A DNA stretch of 21,691 nucleotides, from NCBI RefSeq assembly GCF_001186125.1, contig NW_014040416.1:20048-41738 (forward strand), read 5' to 3'. This document shows positions 17,728-21,691 of the stretch, piece by piece. Source of the DNA: Sphaeroforma arctica JP610. Lineage: Eukaryota; Opisthokonta; Ichthyosporea; Ichthyophonida. Both the position numbers and the translations under genes were made by a program. The number at the start of each line of letters is the position of its first letter. The first letter of the stretch is position 1. Under the pieces are notes generated by a model. The model saw nothing but the letters and a program-made list of their open reading frames with translations. It made no database searches and was not told the DNA's origin.

Positions 17728-18829
17728 CACCCAAACCTCAAGCAATATATATCTCAGGTGTATCACGAATGTAACAACTGCGAAGTTAACCGGATCAAGC
17801 GCTACGGATACGCACCTTTACGCAGCGTATCAGAAGACGAGCCGTGGCGCCGGGTTATCATTGATTTGGTTGAGCTACCCACGTCCGAACACACGAAGGA
17901 TAAATATGTCTGTCACGTGTTTGATGTCGTATCAAGATATAATGTTTTGTATCCGCTGAAAGATAAATCGACACAAACTGTGGCTGAGTGCACATATAAG
18001 TGCTTCGCAGATTTCATGTCATGAGATGTCATGACGACACTGTTACTCGTTGCGGGATCATGCCATAAGATGGGTGTACCTTACAAGCCTCAGACACAAG
18101 GTGCGAACGAGGTACGACACAGAACGATGAAGGAGTTCATGCAAGCAGCACTACTTGATGATGCTGACATGGGGCCGTACTCAATCAATTGGGTACAGAC
18201 ACAGATGAACAAATCCCCTGATTCCGTCACTAGTACAACACCCGCTCACTATTTCCGGGGCCGTTATAGTATATTACAGATCCCCTTCAACAAGATGATC
18301 ATGTGTTACCATGGTTAGAGAAGATGCGTCGGGCCAGAGATGTGGTCTATCCTTGCTTAAGGGAGATGAAGGACATCGCTCTCAAGAAGAGAAAAAGCGA
18401 TGGAATGATACCAAGAAAATAGTCGAGTTTGAGGTAGGCGATATAGTCAACATTATGGCTCGCAAGTCCGATACAACTGTGCTTACGGTTAAATATATTG
18501 GACCATTTATGATCTCTGTGGCCGATAAGAAGAGCAGAACGTATGAGGTTAACAACGTTGTCGGCTCTAATGCCTTAAATATTGGGTCACATCGAATCCC
18601 TACGACAGAGATCATCCTTCGTCGCACACGTGAAGCTACTACACCTCTTATGTCTTACGAGTTTAAGAAGATTCTAGGGAAGTACAAACATGAGGATATG
18701 TCATATTACACTACGGAGTTCGCCGATGGAGCACAGTATGATCTTCCACCATCAGCATTTGATGATTCGGATGTACTAAAGGCTTTTAATCAGAAGTTTC
18801 GTAAACGCTTACACAAAAAGAAGCCTTGA
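17728..18829 (+). mobile_element. Fossil Ty3/Gypsy element D: integrase and chromodomain-like tail
   Basis: The plus strand starts in the integrase zinc-binding domain (YHECNNCEVNRIKRYGY). It continues with the rve core (RRVIIDLVELPTSEHTKD, VCHVFDVVSRYNVLYPLKDK), the region around KMGVPYKPQTQGANEVRHRT, and, from 18311, the C-terminal part: EVGDIVNIMARKSDT, LTVKYIGPFMISVADKK (GPY/F module), SHRIPTTEI, and a final chromodomain-like segment YEFKKILGKYKHEDMSYYTT, FADGAQYDLPPSAFDDSDVL. The protein ends in a basic tail RKRLHKKKP at 18829. The sequence differs clearly from the integrase of A, so this is another family. It is broken with only a few breaks, and is younger or better kept than A. Gag, RT and RNase H are absent from this copy. 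Confidence 0.8.
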
Positions 18830-19269
18830 TGGCCTGATGCAGAAGCAATCTTACCATCGAGTAAGCGACCTGAAGTGGTTAAGATCTATCCACAGACATC
18901 ATACATTCCCAGCTTTAAATAGCATGGCATGTACGTACCTCCAAAAGGCATTAGGAAACGTCCCATCCACCTTTGTAATAGCCGGGCCTTCACATTCGAC
19001 TCTATGTTATAAACGTACTCTTAATAGTAAGAGGAACTTAAGTTTCCTAAATGGTTTTTAATGGTTTTTTAATTAATACCTTTTCCATTTTACATGTCAG
19101 ATATTTGGACGAGGCCATTAAAAGGCCCCAGTAAAATACCAAACATAAGAGTTGGTCTAGTTCTATTAATATAACTATATTTACTTTCCAATTTTATTTA
19201 TATCTGAATACTTCGGTAGCGAGATGGCTCAACCGAATATAGGCTTCTAGGGACTATTAACGTTACCTA
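18830..19269. other. 3' region of element D
   Basis: No gene is seen. There is AT-rich DNA with TTTTCCATTTTACATGTCAG at 19081-19100, echoing TTTTCCATTTTAACGG at about 17624. An LTR start near 19096 (TGTCAG) is possible but cannot be proved, because a polypurine tract is not evident. Confidence 0.3.
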
Positions 19270-19630
19270 GTTGATCCTCCGATCAGCCAACCAGATGTGC
19301 CAGTCTGATGAAGGCTAAGTCGGTAATTCTTGATAAGTGGCAAGTTATTGACTAAGACAATAATTAAGGACATCAAGAGTATTTTTCCTTTTTTAATTTT
19401 TCTTCTTCTTCTAAAGATAGGATTTTACGAGTCTCTCAGATTCACCCCAATGAAACATACCATAGTTTCTAATAGAGCGACAACAAAACACTAAATAAAA
19501 TCCCTTCGGCGGAAACAGTACTGAGAGGATTATATATAGGCAATGTTTCAGCCTCGCAATCCCTCAGAGTATTGCTGTTTTTACGAGGCATAGCTAACTT
19601 TACTAAAAGTCTCATTTCGGTTACTTACTT
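19270..19630 (+). promoter_or_regulatory. LTR-like promoter block upstream of the gag-like gene
   Basis: This is the second copy of the block at 17240-17660 and is clearly diverged from it. It includes a polypyrimidine run (about 19382-19415), ACTAAATAAAAT, and a strong TATA element TATATATAGG at 19531-19540. That is followed by CAATGTTTCAGCC, where transcription would be expected to start. The gag-like frame E begins about 320 bp further on, on the same strand, so this is its likely promoter and 5' LTR or leader. Confidence 0.45.
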
Positions 19631-19820
19631 TGATATTTTCACGATACTTAGAATTTACATACGCGTTTATTTACTCTAAGGCGATAATATCGCCTTAATA
19701 GACCGAATCTTACACATTTTAAAGTTAGCAAAGGTATTAATTACTTAGACTACTTAAGCGTCAAGGTAGATTAACTACCACAAAATCTTTCTTGTCCAAG
19801 TTAGCCCTTAAGAGATCAGC
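19631..19820 (+). other. Leader of the gag-like gene E
   Basis: An AT-rich leader with no open frame of note. There is a short dyad AAGGCGATAATATCGCCTTA (19679-19698) that could form a hairpin in the transcript. No primer-binding site was recognised. Confidence 0.4.
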
Positions 19821-19862
19821 TAGCAGTCATAAGTTAAGATTTAGCAGTCATAAGTTAAGATT
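19821..19862. repeat. 21-bp tandem duplication just before the gag-like start codon
   Basis: TAGCAGTCATAAGTTAAGAT occurs at 19821 and 19842, 21 bp apart. The second copy ends directly at the ATG at 19863. Confidence 0.85.
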
Positions 19863-21691
19863 ATGACCAAGAAAGACAATACTCCTTCTAAGAAGCGTAG
19901 AGCTGAAAAAAAGAAGATGGAGAGAGAAACCGCTGCCGCTGCTGATGCGTTTAACCGCACTGTAGCCGAAGCACTTGCCTCCGACAATAATATTCAACAG
20001 GACAATGCTTCAGATAAGGATGTAGCCACTCCGATTAAGGAGACTACTCCCACTGACAGAGCCCGAGGGCCAACTATTGCCTCAAATTCAAAGCTAGCTT
20101 TTATGAGGCCAAGAAGTGAGACAAGGGACACGTCTCAAGACGCCCCAACCCATTCTTCTGACGAAACTCAAAAAGAAAAGTTCCCAATTATAGGGGACAA
20201 GGACAAATCTCAGAAGGAACCTATATTGGAACCAGAAGAGGAGGCAAGCTCAAGTGGCAAACCCGAATCTACGTCCGAGACTACTAAGCTAACGCGCATA
20301 AGTAAGTTAATTACTGAAAACATTGATCTTAAGAATCAGTTAGCTACCCTTATGAAAGACTTGACTGTTGAACATGTAAATCGATTGTATAGATCAGGAA
20401 AACATATACAGCACTTACGCGAGCATGTTTCTCCGGGCATTGCTGAAGCCCTACAGAAGTGGACAGAACGTCGACAGGCAATTACGCCCGAAGAACGTAA
20501 AGACTCGAGCGTTACACCTGTGGCATATGAGCCAGATGTGCTCAGCGTATCTATACCTTACGAGGTACTACCACCAGAACTTCAGGCTAATGACTCGCCT
20601 GTTCTGACACCCGGCCATGAGTCACCCGTCCTTGAGGGTATTATAGAACCAGAGGCAGGTAGAAATACTCCGCCACTTTTACCCAATTGGGAAGACAATC
20701 GTCGGAAACCAGATAAGACTGGGTATGTTATCCAGACGCATGAATCACCCAAGATTATAATACCAACCACTATCCGAGGAACAGAGCACCGAAAGGCCTC
20801 GACCATGGACTTTACAAGGGGTAATAAACACCCCCATAAACGTGTTAACGAAGTCGAATTTAATCGCTTCGATCGCACAGCACTACATCAACCCGCAGAG
20901 GATTTTCACTCTGACGAGGTGACCGAACTTAACAAATCGGTCGACGATTATACCATTAAAATGGAAATCGATGCGCATCATGCTAAGGATGTATCATATT
21001 TTGCTAATATGATTACGATTAAGCAAAAGCGCATCGATCAGCTACTTCAGGCCCAACGTGGACAAGACCACAGGTATAACCAGAAGTACAAAGGACAGAT
21101 CAGTCGACTTAAGTCAAACTGGGATGCCAACAGTAAGCAGGTCGAGTTTATAAACAACCATCACCTCGACACGCTAACCCGTACGCTTAATGCGTTTACG
21201 GTCGATATCGCTCTCCAGCAATGGATCTCTGCTTTAATGCAGACGTTTGACCCTACAGATACAAGTTATTTGATCCTGCAGCGACACCGACATGAGCTAG
21301 ACACTTGTCGTGACTGGCCAGCGGTGTGTTGGTTGGTTAAATCCTTGTTAAGTGAGGACATGCGTAGCCCAGGACTGAGTTTAATTTTAACTGAACCAGT
21401 TGAGAACACGCCCATTCAGAGTTATATTCTGAAGCTAGATGCTGACCTGAAACGTCCAGATATAACAAAGGACAAGACACAGCGATGGTACGAGTTCCTG
21501 GCTATGCACGTGTCCTTTAAGAACATAGGGAATAACGACCGTGAGAGCCTGTACACCGAGTTGCGACGTAAACACGCGACTGAGGCTCAAGACAAGGGAC
21601 ATGAAACAAAGTTTCATCTATCCCGACTTACGTGGGAACAGTTTTATGATACTATATTCACCCTTTTCCCCGCACACCGAGTAACATCGAA
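19863..21691 (+). CDS. Gag-like protein of LTR retrotransposon E (partial, runs off the window)
   Basis: The frame opens at ATG 19863 and stays open to the window end: 609 codons with no stop, the longest frame here and apparently whole as far as visible. Residues 1-150 are a basic then acidic, Ser/Thr/Pro/Glu-rich disordered region (MTKKDNTPSKKRRAEKKKME). Residues 145-180 look helical (LITENIDLKNQLATLMKDL). Residues 200-340 are proline-rich linker, and about 355-430 are helical and charged (KQKRIDQLLQAQRGQDHRY). From about 445 a compact, Trp- and Leu-rich helical part (ALQQWISALMQTFDP, WPAVCWLVKSLL, LTWEQFYDTIFTLFP) resembles a capsid domain. Gag would form the particle that packages element RNA. 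The assignment rests on layout and context (TATA promoter block upstream, chromovirus pol just before), not on a named motif; a zinc knuckle would lie beyond the window. A cellular coiled-coil protein is the alternative. Confidence 0.6.
   Translation, partial: MTKKDNTPSKKRRAEKKKMERETAAAADAFNRTVAEALASDNNIQQDNASDKDVATPIKETTPTDRARGPTIASNSKLAFMRPRSETRDTSQDAPTHSSDETQKEKFPIIGDKDKSQKEPILEPEEEASSSGKPESTSETTKLTRISKLITENIDLKNQLATLMKDLTVEHVNRLYRSGKHIQHLREHVSPGIAEALQKWTERRQAITPEERKDSSVTPVAYEPDVLSVSIPYEVLPPELQANDSPVLTPGHESPVLEGIIEPEAGRNTPPLLPNWEDNRRKPDKTGYVIQTHESPKIIIPTTIRGTEHRKASTMDFTRGNKHPHKRVNEVEFNRFDRTALHQPAEDFHSDEVTELNKSVDDYTIKMEIDAHHAKDVSYFANMITIKQKRIDQLLQAQRGQDHRYNQKYKGQISRLKSNWDANSKQVEFINNHHLDTLTRTLNAFTVDIALQQWISALMQTFDPTDTSYLILQRHRHELDTCRDWPAVCWLVKSLLSEDMRSPGLSLILTEPVENTPIQSYILKLDADLKRPDITKDKTQRWYEFLAMHVSFKNIGNNDRESLYTELRRKHATEAQDKGHETKFHLSRLTWEQFYDTIFTLFPAHRVTS

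Noticed and set aside
1-21691. tRNA, rRNA or snRNA genes
   Set aside because: No paired A/B-box promoter elements with cloverleaf potential and no rRNA-like conserved words were seen by eye. A tRNAscan-type search would settle it.

Overview
The window is eukaryotic, repeat-rich DNA dominated by decayed LTR retrotransposons. The evidence is Ty3/Gypsy-type polyprotein parts on both strands (zinc knuckle, reverse transcriptase end, RNase H, integrase, chromodomain-like tails), LTRs with short TGTAG/CTACA ends and polypurine tracts, TATA-type promoters, several classes of tandem repeat, and no bacterial operon structure. I cannot name the organism. The sequence is AT-leaning and gene-poor, which fits a protist or other repeat-laden eukaryote. 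No intact host gene, rRNA or tRNA was recognised.

Layout. 1-492: little beyond a possible gene tail. 493-3670 (minus): fossil chromovirus-like element A, reading from the end of RT through RNase H, a methyltransferase-like module, integrase and chromodomain to a polypurine tract and LTR. 3726-5683 (minus): the most interesting locus, a broken gene for an XPG/FEN1/EXO1-type nuclease with all the acidic signature motifs and a long unrecognised C-terminal extension. It lies about 55 bp from the RT remnant of A. 6024-6050: a long G-tract. 6160-6757: two LTR fragments of the A family meeting in opposite orientation. 6758-8885 (minus): fossil element B of the same family, with gag, zinc knuckle, protease trace, RNase H tail and methyltransferase-like module. 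9228-9418: an exact 29-bp tandem repeat upstream of the B gag. 9630-11405: further weak minus-strand coding traces. 11542-11866: a complete 325-bp LTR. 11915-12290 (plus): a third copy of the methyltransferase-like pol segment.

12491-16676: unassigned open frames, a three-copy 406-bp tandem repeat (13432-14649), and a stretch of plus-strand decayed coding (14875-15880). 17240-17660 and 19270-19630: two diverged, LTR-like promoter blocks that flank a plus-strand integrase/chromodomain fragment (D, 17728-18829). 19863 to the window end: a long, uninterrupted gag-like frame of at least 609 codons (E), the only gene here that looks whole as far as it can be seen.

The A, B and C copies share LTR and pol sequence and are one family. 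D and E belong to a second family or families. The elements are best read as successive insertions at different times: A, B, C and D are old and E is younger. The nuclease gene may be a host gene or part of a DNA transposon of the XPG-bearing (Academ-like) kind that the retroelement landed beside or in.
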